Position numbers and translations under genes: made by a program. 36,091 nt of DNA from Porphyra umbilicalis (Eukaryota; Rhodophyta; Bangiophyceae; Bangiales; Bangiaceae): contig KV919269.1 in the NCBI GenBank assembly GCA_002049455.2, positions 1 to 36,091 of the forward strand. The letters are read 5' to 3'. Each line of letters starts with the position of its first letter. Position 1 is the stretch's first letter. Below are positions 11,109 through 21,316 of this stretch, one piece after another. A model generated the notes under the pieces. It did not search any database and had not been told where the DNA came from. It saw only the letters and a program-made list of their open reading frames with translations.

Positions 11109-12947
11109 GCGGCCGCGCGTGAGCGCCTCGAGGGTGGACGCCCGCAGCGCGAGCGCCGACGCAGCGGCGGCCACGTCCCCATACGGGACCACCGCGCGGG
11201 GGGGGGCCCCGCGGCCGAGGGGGGGGGGCTCCCCGCCGCCCATGGCGAGCAGCTGCGCCGCCCGTGCGATGCGGTCGGCGAGCGCCTCGGCGGCGGCAGA
11301 GGTGAGGGACACCTCCCGGCCGAGGCCCTCGACGCTCGCGTCGCTGCCACCGCCGTCGCGGCCGCCGTCGCAGGACGTGGCGGAACGGTCGCTGCCACGT
11401 CGGGGGCGACCGTCCCGGCTGCCGCCGCCGACACGCGGGGTGCGGGTGGACCCCCCGCACCCGTCGTCGCGTGGGGCGATCGAGTCGCCGGCGCCGGGTG
11501 ACCGAGCGCCCCCCGTTTCCGCCGGCCGCGCCGCGGCCGACACGGTCAAGTCGCTATCGACGCTGTCGCGGTCCCTTTGGCCGCTGGTGCGTCGGGGGGG
11601 GTGCCCCTCGCCGTCGCCCATATCGAGCGCCACGCTCGCGCCCGTGGCCCCTGCGTTTGCCCACTGTGGCTGCCAGGTGGCGGCCGCCGGCGACCGGGGG
11701 GTCACCGCCGGTGGGGTCGCCCAATCATCCACGCCCGCCCGGTCTGCTGCTGCGACTGCAGACAGCGCCGGTGGCGACCGGCGCATGCCAAAGGACGGCG
11801 GCGGCGGCGGCGCACGGGCGACGCCAGACCCGTCTCCCACCTCCACCCGGGGGCTGCCACGGGCTGCCGGTGGCCCGGCCTCTGGCAGGGGCTCGGCCGC
11901 CCCCCACCCCCGCCCGTCGACAGACGCGCACGCTGGTGAGGGCGGCGGGGAGGGCGAGGGTGAGCGGCTGTGCCGCCACCCCCATGTGGACTTCGTGTGC
12001 AGAGCCACGTGAATCATATGGGCCCTCTGCCGCCGCGTGGCGCGCCGCGTCGGCGCGCCCCGGGGCGCGGGGGCCCCCGTGGCGCCCGCCCGCCCGCCGG
12101 CGCGGCGTGGCCCGTCCGCCGGCGGCGCGCGCGCCTGCCGTCTGCAGAGCGCCGTCGGGAGGGACGCCACGGGCGGCGCGGCCCCCGCCGCGACGGCGCC
12201 CCGTCGACGGCGGGCGGCGGCCGCCGGCGCGCGGGGGGGGGCGCCGCGGGCGGATTCGCCGGCGCAGCCGGCGCGCCGCGGGCGGCGGCCGGCGCGCTGG
12301 CGCCGGCGGGGGCGCGCCGCGCGCGGCCGCCGAGGCTGCCGACGCCGGCCGGCGGGCGCGGAGGCGGCGGCGGCGGCGGCGGCAGCGGCACGGCGGCGGC
12401 GGCGGCCAACCTCGGCGGCCGAGCCGCCGCCCCCGACGGCGCGGCCGCCGCCGCGTCGGCGGCGGCGGCGGCGGGGAGCAGCGGCCGCGGGCCCCCGACG
12501 GCGGCCGCGGCGGCGACCGCACCGGTGCGCCAGTCGGGCGGCGGCGGCCACCACGGCGGCGGCGCTTTGGCGGCTGCGCCCGCCGCCGCGACCGCCGCGG
12601 CCAGCGCTGATGCGGTCCACGCTGGGCGGTGCACGCCGCCGCCCGGCCGGCAGAGGGCGCCCTGCACGAGGGCGACGCGGAGGGCGGCCACCGCGGCTGG
12701 CGGCAGCGTGTCGACGGCCGAGCACAGGCGCGCGGTGGGCCTGCCGACTGTGCTGGTGGGGGGGGGGCGGCGGCTGCTGCTGCCGCCGCCGTTGCGGGCG
12801 CCGAGCGAGGCAAAGGTGCGGCGGCGCCGCCGTGGATGGCCGCGATGAGGGCGGTGAGGTGGGCGGGGAAGCCCCGAAAGTCCGCCGCGTTGACCGGGGG
12901 GGGGGGGGGACATCCGAGCAGCCCCACCCGCCGCCGCCTGCCGCGGC

Positions 12948-12984
<37 letters not shown>

Positions 12985-13868
12985 GACGGGGCCGCACGGG
13001 CGGGTGCCCGCCATGCGGCGTGCATCCCCCCTCCCCGCTCCCCCGGCGGCGCATTGCCCAACGCCACCCGCTCCTTGACGCGGAGTTCCCCCCCGCGCCC
13101 ACCGTGGCGGCCGGGCCGACCAGTCGCAGCAAGATGCGGGCGACGCCGCCCCCCCCCGCCCGCCCCGCACCGCCGTCAAGGCCGTACCCGACCAGCCCCT
13201 CCCCGTCGGGGGCCACCCACACAGCCACAAAGGTGGCCGCCTCCTCGTCGAGCACGAAGAGCGCCATGGCCGGGGGGACGAGCACCCGCGGGGGGGCCCC
13301 CGGGGGGGCGCCGGGGGGGGGGACCCGCACCACCTGGTGCACACACGCGCCGAGCGTGACGCCATTGACCGTTGCGTACGGCACGTACTGCGGGAGGTGG
13401 GGGGGGGGGGGGGGGGCGGAGTGGAAAGGCGCGCGGGCGCTTCGTCGCGCGGGGCGGGGCGGGGAGCAGGGGGCGTCAGCAAAACCGCACCAAGACGGGA
13501 CAGGGAGCACATCCCCGGCACCGCCCCCGCGACGTTTCCTCCCCCCCCTCCCCCCCTACCCGACGTACCACGTGGTAGCTACGCCGCTCCGCCCGCCGGC
13601 CAGGCAACCACACCTCTGACGTCATGCCGATGGCTTGACGGAGGCCCGCGGCGGAGAGCCCCCCCGGCAGGGGCAGCGACGCATCATCCGGCGGGTCCCC
13701 GCCCACGCCGCCGCGGGCGTGTCGGAGGGGCGGCAGCAGTCAGTTGCGCTGGATGCCGTCGACGGCCAGGGCGGCCGCAGCGGGGCTGTCGGTGCGGGCC
13801 GACGGGGCATCGGTGGGGGGCGGGGGGGGGGGACACGGCGGCGGCCAGCAGACGCCCGCACCCGCCAT
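11109..13868 (-). pseudogene. Upstream coding-like region, probably the N-terminal part of the FUSC-like gene
   Basis: From an ATG at 13868 the minus strand reads MAGAGVCWPPPC, a Pro/Ala stretch, then AAAALAVDGIQRN, then an in-frame TGA (13742-13740). It continues in the same frame through GLSAAGLRQAIGMTSEVWLP to 13569. After an intron (13568-13388) it resumes as YVPYATVNGVTLGACVHQVV and a well-formed stretch including VPPAMALFVLDEEAATFVAV. Farther on, the frame changes several times in Ala/Pro/Arg-rich sequence. The last part, from about 12270, stays open to the TAG at 11106 and includes LTSAAAEALADRIARAAQLL. I recognise no domain here. An alternative start is ATG 13625. It could be a separate gene rather than the front of the FUSC-like one: no membrane spans are evident, and the join across 11108 rests on frame continuity alone. 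Confidence 0.45.
13388..13568 (-). other. Spliceosomal intron, 181 bp, GT-AG
   Basis: On the minus strand the donor is CACGTG|GTACGTCGGG and the acceptor is a long C run, then CACCTCCCGCAG|TACGTGCCG. Both exons have open frames with coding composition. The splice joins codon to codon (phase 0) across a frame change, giving ...RRSYHV|YVPYATVNG.... The donor GTACGT is the same as that of the second PSMB3 intron at 33611. Confidence 0.75.
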
Positions 13869-15003
13869 GGCCAGCCGGCTCGGCCGCACCCGCCTGTGGC
13901 CTCGGCCACGTCGGTGCACCGTGCGGGGAAAGGAGGGGGTGTCCTCTGCTCCTACCTTCAGCGGGTCGGCTTAGTAAGCCGCTCTACTGGTCCCGGTGGT
14001 GACGGGCGGCGGCGGCACGGTGACGTGGGCGGCACCCCCCGCCGGCCATAAACGTGGAACGGTGCCGCTGCCGCTGCCGCAGTCGCCCGGTGGCGGCGTG
14101 TCCACGGATGGTCACTATGCAGAGCGACCCGCCGGCTGCGAGTGCCCGGCCCGCCGCGGCGGCCGTGGCGGCAGCTTCGACCGTCTACTATGGCCACCCA
14201 ACCTCCCCGTTTCCGAGGAAAGCCTGCACGAGCGTCGCGGACAGGTTAGCCACTTGGGCGCAACACAGAGGCGCCTGCCGCGTGTGGGTGCTGCGGACGG
14301 GAGCGCCGCTGCCGCCAACGTGGACCATCCACGCCGCGCTGCGGTCATGACGCCGCCTGGACGTGATGGCGGACAGTCGGAGCTACCGCGGGATGAACAC
14401 GGCGCACACTCAGAGCGCGCGCCACAGAAACGTCGCATCCTACTGCACAGCGCACCTCACCCATCCGAGGCAGGCATGGGCGACTCGAAGACCGTGGCGC
14501 CGCCACGCTCGCCACGGTGGCGAGCGCATCGCGTTTGCTGGACGACAGTCGGTCTAATTCGCAAGTAAAAGGCAAGTATTGTACTACTGCATCCGTTGCG
14601 TGAGGAAGCTTTTGGAACTGAGGTAGCACCCCCTGTGTCGATCACCCAACTGTAAGGCAGTTTGCCGCGCTGCGTGGTGATAAGTTCTGAGGTGACGCCA
14701 CGCTTACGGCTGCGCCACGCTCGGCGGTCCATCGCGGTAGCCCGGCGCTCGCTCTTGTGGCACACAGTTGTTTCTGCCCGCTGGCCACTGTCTGTGCTGT
14801 GAGTCTGGCATCTGCTTTCCAGCCAGTATCCTTGGTTGCTTCTTTTCCGCTGGGCGCTTTCCCCCTTCCTCTGGTCGTGCCGACGTCGCGGCCGCCTCCC
14901 AGGTGGTGGCCTTGGTCATCTGCAGCTCTGCTCTTTTCTTCTTCATTCCTCCTCGCTTTGTACGCTCCTCTCCTCCACTTCCAGACTCCCCTCTTGCTCC
15001 GGC
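13869..15003. other. Intergenic region and presumed AHA1 promoter / 5' leader
   Basis: No gene is recognised between the presumed minus-strand start at 13868 and AHA1. The last 200 bp before the AHA1 start is pyrimidine-rich (CTTTTCTTCTTCATTCCTCC near 14931 and CTCCTCTCCTCCACTTCC near 14965), suiting a 5' leader or initiator. No TATA box is evident. Confidence 0.5.
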
Positions 15004-16014
15004 ATGGCCAAGGTTGGGGAAGGGGATCCCCGCTGGGTCGTTGCCGATCGCGCCGACGGCAAGAATGTCAATGCGTGGCACTGGTCGGAGCGGGACGTGT
15101 CCACCTGGGCGCGCGCCTTCCTCACCTCCCGCCTGTCGGCGCTGACTTTCCCCGCCGCCGCCGCAGACGTTGACCCCTCCACCCTCACCGTCGACAAGGT
15201 CGAAGGCGACGCACACCTGTACAACCGCAAGGGCACCCTCAAACCCGTCTATGACCTCAAAGTCACGGGCAAGTGGACAACGTCGCACGCCACCCTCGGC
15301 GACCGCTCGGGCGGCGCGTACAAGTTTGAGCTCTTTGACGACGACCCGGAAGTCACGTTTGGCCTCGACTCGACGACCGCCGCGGTCGTCGCCGAGCGCG
15401 ACGCGGCGCGCGCGGCCGCCGCCCCCGCCGTCGTGGCCATCTGCCGCGCGTTCATTACCGCCCTCGGCGCGGGCGCCGACGTGGCGGGGGTGGCCGGCAC
15501 CCCCGCCCCCGCGGCGGCCGTGTCGGAAGCGTCGGCGCTCGCGGCGCTGCCTCCGCCGCCGGCCTTTGACGATGCCGCGGCGGTGGATTTGGCGGCGCCC
15601 CCGCCCGACGCGGTCACCGCGTCGGTCGCCCTTGCCGCCCGCCGCGCAGACGTGTACGCTGCGTTTACCGACGTGCCGCGCGCGCGCGCGTGGACCCAAC
15701 GCGCGGCGGTGGTGGGTGGGGGCGTCGGCGCCCCGTGGTCGATGGAGGCGGGCCCCTTTTCCGTGAGTGGCACCGTCGTGGAGGCGGTGCCGGGCGTTGC
15801 GCTGACGCTGACGTGGCGGTCGGCCGCGTGGCCGCCGGAGCAGGAGAGCCGCGTCGCCCTGACGATGGCCGACGAGGAGGGCAAAACGCGGCTGACGGTC
15901 GCGCACACGCAGATCCCGCCGGGGCAGCGGGGGGCCGTCGAGGCGTGGTGGCGGGGGGAGGTGTTCCGCCGCATCAAGGTCGTGTTTGGGTGGGGGGACG
16001 CGAACTTCTTGTGA
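15004..16014 (+). CDS. AHA1: Activator of Hsp90 ATPase (Aha1)
   Basis: A 336-residue intact single-exon gene. The N-terminal Aha1 domain (residues ~8-140) has DPRWVV, the signature NVNAWHWSERD (21-31) and the NRKG element (74-77). In this family those residues contact the Hsp90 middle domain and stimulate its ATPase in the cytosol. An Ala-rich linker (~130-200) leads to a C-terminal AHSA1/START-like domain (~205-336) with AFTDVPRARAWTQ, GPFSVSGTVVEAVPG, LTLTWRSAAWP and a closing EAWWRGEVFRRIKVVFGWG. Length matches the usual 330-350 residues. The ATG at 15004 places DPRW at the normal distance from the start, and the stop is TGA. The linker has many Ala/Pro residues and no frame break. Neighbours give no operon-like context. 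Confident identification. Confidence 0.96.
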   Translation: MAKVGEGDPRWVVADRADGKNVNAWHWSERDVSTWARAFLTSRLSALTFPAAAADVDPSTLTVDKVEGDAHLYNRKGTLKPVYDLKVTGKWTTSHATLGDRSGGAYKFELFDDDPEVTFGLDSTTAAVVAERDAARAAAAPAVVAICRAFITALGAGADVAGVAGTPAPAAAVSEASALAALPPPPAFDDAAAVDLAAPPPDAVTASVALAARRADVYAAFTDVPRARAWTQRAAVVGGGVGAPWSMEAGPFSVSGTVVEAVPGVALTLTWRSAAWPPEQESRVALTMADEEGKTRLTVAHTQIPPGQRGAVEAWWRGEVFRRIKVVFGWGDANFL

Positions 16015-16611
16015 CGGCACTGGGGGGGGTGGGGGGGGGGGCGGCGGCGGCGGTGGCGGCGGCGGCGGCGGTGGTGTCGGTGGCGACGGTGGCGGCGGCG
16101 GCGGATGAGAGACGATTGTGGAAGGGGCAGGGGCTGATGGGAGGGATGGCATCGGCGGGGGGGTGGTCACCGCGTCTGCGCGGCGTGGTGGGCTCCCCCC
16201 GGGGGGTGCTGGTAAATCGTATACGCGATGAGCTGCCGGCGGGGCGGCGTGGGCGGGTTGTGGGGGTGCGGGGGAGGGCATGCAGCGGGTGTTTGGGCGC
16301 CTCGCCGCCGCGCTCTCGGTCGTCGACGGCTGGCGGCGACCGCACGCAGACGGTGGCGGCCGCGGCGGTTGCCCCCAAGCTGGGGTCCTCCAAGGGTGGC
16401 GGGGCTGCCGGCCCCACCCAACGCACCGCCGCACGCGTCCCCCCCCCCTCCTTTGCATGGCGGCCGCAGCGCACGTGGCGGTGTCGCAGACGCGCTCATC
16501 TCAAACAAGGGCGCGGGTCGGCGCATTCTGCCGTGGGCGGTGTTGCCCAGACGGGTTTGTTTTTCTTGCCTCGCGGCTTGCTCCCCCCACACCGGCGCTC
16601 CCCCGCACCGC
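16015..16611. other. G-rich spacer between convergent AHA1 and PAN-domain genes
   Basis: It starts with G8-G10 runs and a GGC/GGT tract (16021-16105), probably the AHA1 3' region. The rest is GC-rich with no open frame of convincing composition. It also contains the 3' region of the convergent minus-strand gene ending at 16612. No polyadenylation signal of the AATAAA type is visible. Confidence 0.5.
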
Positions 16612-17952
16612 TCACAGCCGGTCGTTGAGCACCCCCCCCAGCCACACACTCGTCCGCTGCCCGCTGCCCGGCACGAGGGGCGGCCTCCCGCCCCCGCCCC
16701 ACCGCTTCAACCAACACTCGCGGTGGCGGGCAGAGGCGGCCTGAAACGCCCACACCCACACGTTGCACCGCGCGTCGGCGCGGCACGCCGCCGCGCACGC
16801 GGCGCACGTCGGCCGCCGGTGGGCGTCCCCGCGCACGAGCACCCGCCCGCCATAGTCGGCCAACCAGAGGCCGGGGCACCTCTGCGGGCGGTCAAGGACG
16901 CCCGACACCCATGGGGAGGGGCGGCCGCCGCCGCCGCCGCCGGCCGAGGGGGGCGGCGCCTTGACCGTCGGCCCGTCTGTGTTGGGAAACGCCTTTTTCA
17001 ACCAACACTGGCGCCACCGGCCGGCGGCGGTGCGGCCGGCGCCCCACACCCACGTGTCGCAGCCGCGCGTGCGCGCGCACGCGCGGCGGCACGCGACGCA
17101 CGAGAGGGTGGAGAAGGTGTCCCCACTGTTCAGCAGCAGCCCGTCATAGTCGGCGGCGGCGGCCTTGACCCAGGGGGGGCACGCGGCGGTGAGGTTGCCG
17201 CCCCTGCCGCTCGACGGCGGCGGCAACGGCGGCGGCGACGGCCGCACCACCGCCCGCACCCGCGTGTTGCGTGACCGCACCGTCGGCGACGACAAGCCGC
17301 GGGGCCCCCCACACACCGCCGTCGCGACGCCCCAGTAGACCCCCCCCGACACGGCATTGTCGAGCACCACCCCGACCTGCCCCTTGACGCGCGGGCGTTG
17401 GAGGGCGAGCCCCCCCACGCGGCCGCCGCCGGCGCCGTCTGCCACCCGCACGCCGACAATAATCAGCGACGCGCGCGGGGCGCGGGCGGTCCACGTCAGC
17501 GGCGCGGCGCCCGCCGCAACGCTGGCGGGGGGCGTCGCGAGCCACGCCGGCGGGCGCAGCGTCACCGCCCCCCAGTCGCTCACCGTCGAGCGGGTGCACC
17601 CGTCCGCGTTGCACACGACCGCGCGGTACGCGTCGGTGACGCCGCCCGTCGGGCACGCGACGGGCGCGGTCCAGGTGGCGCCCGTGGCGCCCGCCACGGG
17701 CCGCCACACGGGCACGTTGGAGCGGCGGCGCTGCCACTGGATGGACGTTGGGGCGGGGGGGGCCACCCGCACCGTGAGGGTGACGGCGTCACCAACGGCC
17801 GCGGTGACGCGCGCGGCGGGCTGCGCCGTGATGACGGGGGGGGCGCCGGCAGCAACGGCGGCGGCGGCGGCGACAAGCGCCGTGGCGGCGAGCAACAGGG
17901 TGGGGGGGGGGCACCCCCACCGGCGCCGACGGGGCAATGACAGCGGCCCCAT
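16612..17952 (-). CDS. Secreted protein with Ig-like N-terminal region and two PAN/Apple domains
   Basis: 446 residues from the ATG at 17952; the frame is open upstream but without another ATG. A signal peptide is likely: basic PRRRRW (residues 7-12), then a hydrophobic LLLAATALVAAAAAVAA core, cleavage near residue 35. Residues ~39-135 look like an Ig-fold domain (PVITAQPAARVTAAVGDAVT, then IQWQRRR, then YRAVVCNADG). Residues ~140-236 may be a second beta-sandwich. Two PAN/Apple-like modules follow: C258, C285, C288, C292, C298, C316 with CDTWVWG and QCWLKK; and C359, C383, C386, C390, C396, C413 with CNVWVWAF and ECWLKR. The two share spacing and are clearly duplicates. PAN modules bind proteins or glycans outside the cell, so a cell-surface or wall role is inferred. 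No anchor or frame break is seen. Confidence 0.82.
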   Translation of the reverse strand: MGPLSLPRRRRWGCPPPTLLLAATALVAAAAAVAAGAPPVITAQPAARVTAAVGDAVTLTVRVAPPAPTSIQWQRRRSNVPVWRPVAGATGATWTAPVACPTGGVTDAYRAVVCNADGCTRSTVSDWGAVTLRPPAWLATPPASVAAGAAPLTWTARAPRASLIIVGVRVADGAGGGRVGGLALQRPRVKGQVGVVLDNAVSGGVYWGVATAVCGGPRGLSSPTVRSRNTRVRAVVRPSPPPLPPPSSGRGGNLTAACPPWVKAAAADYDGLLLNSGDTFSTLSCVACRRACARTRGCDTWVWGAGRTAAGRWRQCWLKKAFPNTDGPTVKAPPPSAGGGGGGRPSPWVSGVLDRPQRCPGLWLADYGGRVLVRGDAHRRPTCAACAAACRADARCNVWVWAFQAASARHRECWLKRWGGGGRPPLVPGSGQRTSVWLGGVLNDRL

Positions 17953-18069
17953 CGTGGTCGGGCCGAGGTGAGGAGCGGGGGGGCGGGGGGGGTGAGGGGC
18001 GACGACGCAGCGGGGGAGGACGTACACGCCGGGGGGCGGGACGGGGCCGAGCGGGGGGGGGCGCGCACG

Positions 18070-18120
18070 GGCACCCTTTGGCGTACGCCAGGCACCCTTT
18101 GGCGTACGCCAAAGGGTGCC
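18070..18120. promoter_or_regulatory. 21-bp tandem copy merging into a perfect 30-bp palindrome
   Basis: Bases 18070-18090 and 18091-18111 are identical 21-mers starting GGCACCCTTTGGCG. The second copy continues so that 18091-18120 is a perfect inverted repeat, each half being GGCACCCTTTGGCGT with TAC at the axis. It lies about 140 bp upstream of the start of the PAN-domain gene, in otherwise nearly pure G/C sequence. It could be a dimeric transcription-factor site or the scar of an insertion; the function is inferred only from position. Confidence 0.6.
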
Positions 18121-21100
18121 AATTCAAGCGGCCGACCAGCCACTGGCAGCGGCGCCCCCGGGGCGCTGCCGACAGCCGCGGCGCGGGCGCGGCGGCGGCG
18201 CCCGCGCCGCCCGCGGCGGCAGCAGCCGAGGCGCGGCGGCGCGCCACGCGGACCCCCCGCCGTGGCACCCGCGCGCGGCGGTCGGGCGGGGCGCCTCGGC
18301 ACACCGGGCGCCGCGCGCGCGCGCGCCACCCCCCCCGCCCGCCCCCCCCCGCCGGCGCCGGCGGCCACCCCCCCCCGCGCGCCCGCGGCGCCCGCGCGCC
18401 GACGCGGGCGCCCGCCCCCCCCCCCCCCCCCGCCCGCCCGCCACCGCGCCGGTCGGTCTGTCGGTCGGTCGGTGAGGGTGGGGGTGCCACCGCCGCCCCC
18501 GCCGACGCGTCATTGCCGACCGCGGGCGGGGGTGCGCCGGTCGCCCGCGGGGGCGGGGGGGGGGGGGACCGCGCCGCACCGCCGGCCGGCCGGGCGGCGT
18601 GCGGACCGACGGGCGGGCGGCGGCGGCGCCCGCGCGCGCCGCCGGCGGGCGGCCGCCGGGGCGGCGGGGCGCCAACCTGCGCGGCGGGGGGGGACCGACC
18701 CCCCGGCAGACGCGCGGCGGCAGGCGGGGGGGCGGCCGGTCGCGCCCATTGGGCGCGCCGCCCGCGCCGCCGCGCGGCAGTCCGCCGCGTCTCGAGGGCG
18801 GCGGCACGTCCAGCGGGGGCGCTGACGTCAGGCGCGTCGGCGTGGCCGGGGGAACTCGCAGCCGGCCACTGGTGGGGGGGGGGGGGGGGGGGGGGGGGGG
18901 TGCGCCTCTTCCCGCCCGCGCCGCCGCCGCTGCGGCGCCCGTCTACCAGACGCCGCGCCGCGGGTGGCCACGCCGACCGGCGCCGTTTGACGCGGGCGGC
19001 GGCGGCGCCCGCGTGGCGGCGCCGCGGCGGCGGCCGCCGCGTCGGTCGCGCCGCTGGGGGCGCCGCCGCCGCGTCGACGCGGCGACGGGCGTCTGCGTCG
19101 CCGCGGCCCGCCCCCGCCCGTTGCCATCCGTGGCGGCGGCGGCGGCCGGCGGCGCCACAGGGCGGCACTGGCCAACGTCGTCTGCACACACACGCCGACC
19201 CCGGGCGCGCGTGCGGCGGGGCTGGCGCGCCGCGGGAGGCGCCGCCCCGTCGCCACGGTCCCGCCGCCGGCGCGGCCGCCGCCACCGTCGGCGCGTCGAC
19301 GCGCGCGCGCCGTCCCGCCGGCGCGTCTATTGGCGGGCGGCCGCGCGTCGGTGGCTACCCCCCCCCCCCCCCGACGGTTCCCGCCGGCGCGCACACCGCC
19401 CGCGCCGTGCGGGCGTGGCGGGGGCGGGGGCGCGCCGCGCGCCGCCCGACGCACTTCCCGCGGCCGCGTCGGTGCGCGCGGGCACGCGCGTCGGCTGCCC
19501 CACGCAACGACGACCGCCGCACTCAGCCGGGACGGCGTGACGGGCCACGCGGTGCCGCTGTCAGCGGCCGGCGCTGCTCTGCGTGCACGGGGTGGCCGCG
19601 CAACCAACCGCCCGCGCGCGCTCTCAACCCGGTGGGTGCCGGCGCGAGGGGCATCCCCGTGGGGCGTCTGCCGGTTGCGGCCCCCCGCCTGGGAATCGAG
19701 GCGGGATACGCGGCGGCACCCCACCGTCCCGGCGGCCGGCCGCCTTCCACCGCCGCCGCCGCAGATGTTGCCTGCTGCCTCGTCGTCGGGACGGTGGACT
19801 CTGCCGCCACACCAGCGGCGCCGCCGCCCTATCCCACGGGTGCCGTCGTCGCCGGTGCGGCCGCCGGACCTCTGAGTGTCGACGCGAACCCCGTGACGGG
19901 GGGGCCGCCCCACCGCTGCGTGCGCGACCGATGGCGACCGCTCTGGGCTGGGGGGCGTGCGGGTGGGCGTCACGCCACGCCCGCAGGTGCCCCGTGGGTT
20001 GCTGTCGCCGGCCGCGGCACGTACTGTAGCCAGAGTCAAGAGCGTGAGGAGGGACTCGACGGTGACCTCGCGGACGACCGGATGATGGCGTGGCCATTGC
20101 GTCCGCGCACGGGATGGTGGCGGCGGCAGCAGATGTCTCCTCGCCGAGGGGGGGTGGGAAACCGCGGTGCGGCCAAAAGAAAGGGTACATACACCGACAA
20201 ACTGAAAACGCGTTCGCGGAAATACCCTGGACTTGTTGACAACATGCGAAGCAGCCACCGACGACCAGCCCACGCGACCCACTCCCCCGCGCGCGGCCGC
20301 GCGTCCTCGACAAACAAGCCACCGCCAACAAGCACCGCCGCCGCCGCCGCCCGCGCCGCCGCCGTCACCGCCGCGCCTTCCCCCCCCAGCCACAAGCAGA
20401 CGAATACCCCCGCACCTCCAGACGCGCACACCGCCGCCGGCCTGCCGTCGCACCCGTCCCGGTCGCCACGGCCGCGGCAGTTGAGCGGCGCCGCCGCCGC
20501 CGCAGGCAGCCCGCCGTCGAATTCCGCGCCTCCATCCCGCGACGGCGCGTCGGCGGCGGTGCGTACGCGCGCTAGCGGCGGCAGCGGCGACGGTGGGGCC
20601 ATGGACCACAGCCCGCCGCCGCCGCCGCCGCCGCCGCCGTCGCAGTCACCACCCGTCGCAGTCGTGGCGATGCCGGGCGCGACGGCAGCGTCAGCCGCGG
20701 TAGGGGAGGCGGCGGTGGCGCTGTCGGAGCCCTTCCCCGCTCCCAACGGCGGCGGAGCTCGTCCCCCGTCAGACAGTGGCGGGGGCGAGAAGTCGGGGGG
20801 CACCGCAGCGGGCGGGGCCGTCGTCAACGCTGCCGCCGCGTCGGCGCAAGGGCGGCGGCGCCTCGGACCATGCCATATCGCGCGCGACGGGCGGTGCGGC
20901 CGCCGACGGGCCGGGGCGTCGGGCGCCGCGGTCCGTGCATGTGACGAGGAGGCGCACGGGCGCCACGGTGGCCACGGCGGGGACACCCACACACGCGCGC
21001 GGGGGGTGGGTGGGGCTGGTGGCCGCATCGGCGCGGCGGCCGACCGCGCGCCGGCTGTGTTGGTCGCGGGCGGTCGCGCACCAACGCGCGCGCGGGCGGT

Positions 21101-21240
21101 CGTCGGAGGTTGGTACCTAAGAGCATCTCCACCAATGGAGCCAACCGTCCAACCCGACGGCCACGTGTGCGCAACGTGTGGCGCTGTCACTGGCGCTCCA
21201 AAGGCAGAGCAAAAACTACAGGTGTATCTCACGCATTAAA
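18121..21240. other. Extremely GC-rich 3.1 kb, no gene supported
   Basis: Long open frames exist on both strands (for example 17937-21239 plus, 18828-20609 minus, 20036-21232 minus), but they overlap and are dominated by Arg, Ala, Gly and Pro. None contains a domain I recognise, and stops are rare simply because A and T are rare. Two stretches are less simple: 19755-20100 on plus (around ADVACCLVVGTVDSAATPAA) and 20244-20870 on plus, from ATG 20244 (around AMDHSPPPPPPPPPSQSPPV). Either could be an exon of a low-complexity protein, but the opposite strand is equally open. A GGTC-type microsatellite occurs at 18450-18476. Confidence 0.4.
18874..18900. repeat. G27 homopolymer
   Basis: Twenty-seven consecutive G residues on the plus strand. 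This is the longest mononucleotide run in the window and a likely place for length error or quadruplex formation. Confidence 0.95.
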
Positions 21241-21265
21241 ACCTCTCTCGACTTTTCCCTGGAAG

Positions 21266-21289
21266 TGTGAGAATCTCCAAACTCTCACA
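21266..21289. repeat. Small hairpin TGTGAGA / TCTCACA
   Basis: A 7-bp perfect stem with a 10-nt loop lies just after the GC-rich block ends and 28 bp before the inverted-repeat element. It could be a terminator-like or element-edge structure; the function is not known. Confidence 0.4.
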
Positions 21290-21316
21290 GAAAGGGGGTA
21301 AAAGGCTTCCGGGTAC

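Noticed and set aside
8735..13868. Genetic code with TAG and TGA reassigned to Trp
   Set aside because: PSMB3 ends in TAG, and AHA1 and the oxygenase in TGA, at the lengths expected for their families, so both codons act as stops here.
14704..16458. 584-codon minus-strand open frame opposite AHA1
   Set aside because: Antisense shadow of the well-supported AHA1 gene.
17937..21239. 1100-codon plus-strand open frame
   Set aside because: It starts antisense to the PAN gene signal peptide and runs through the G27 tract and pure G/C sequence. The opposite strand is equally open; no coding signal or domain.
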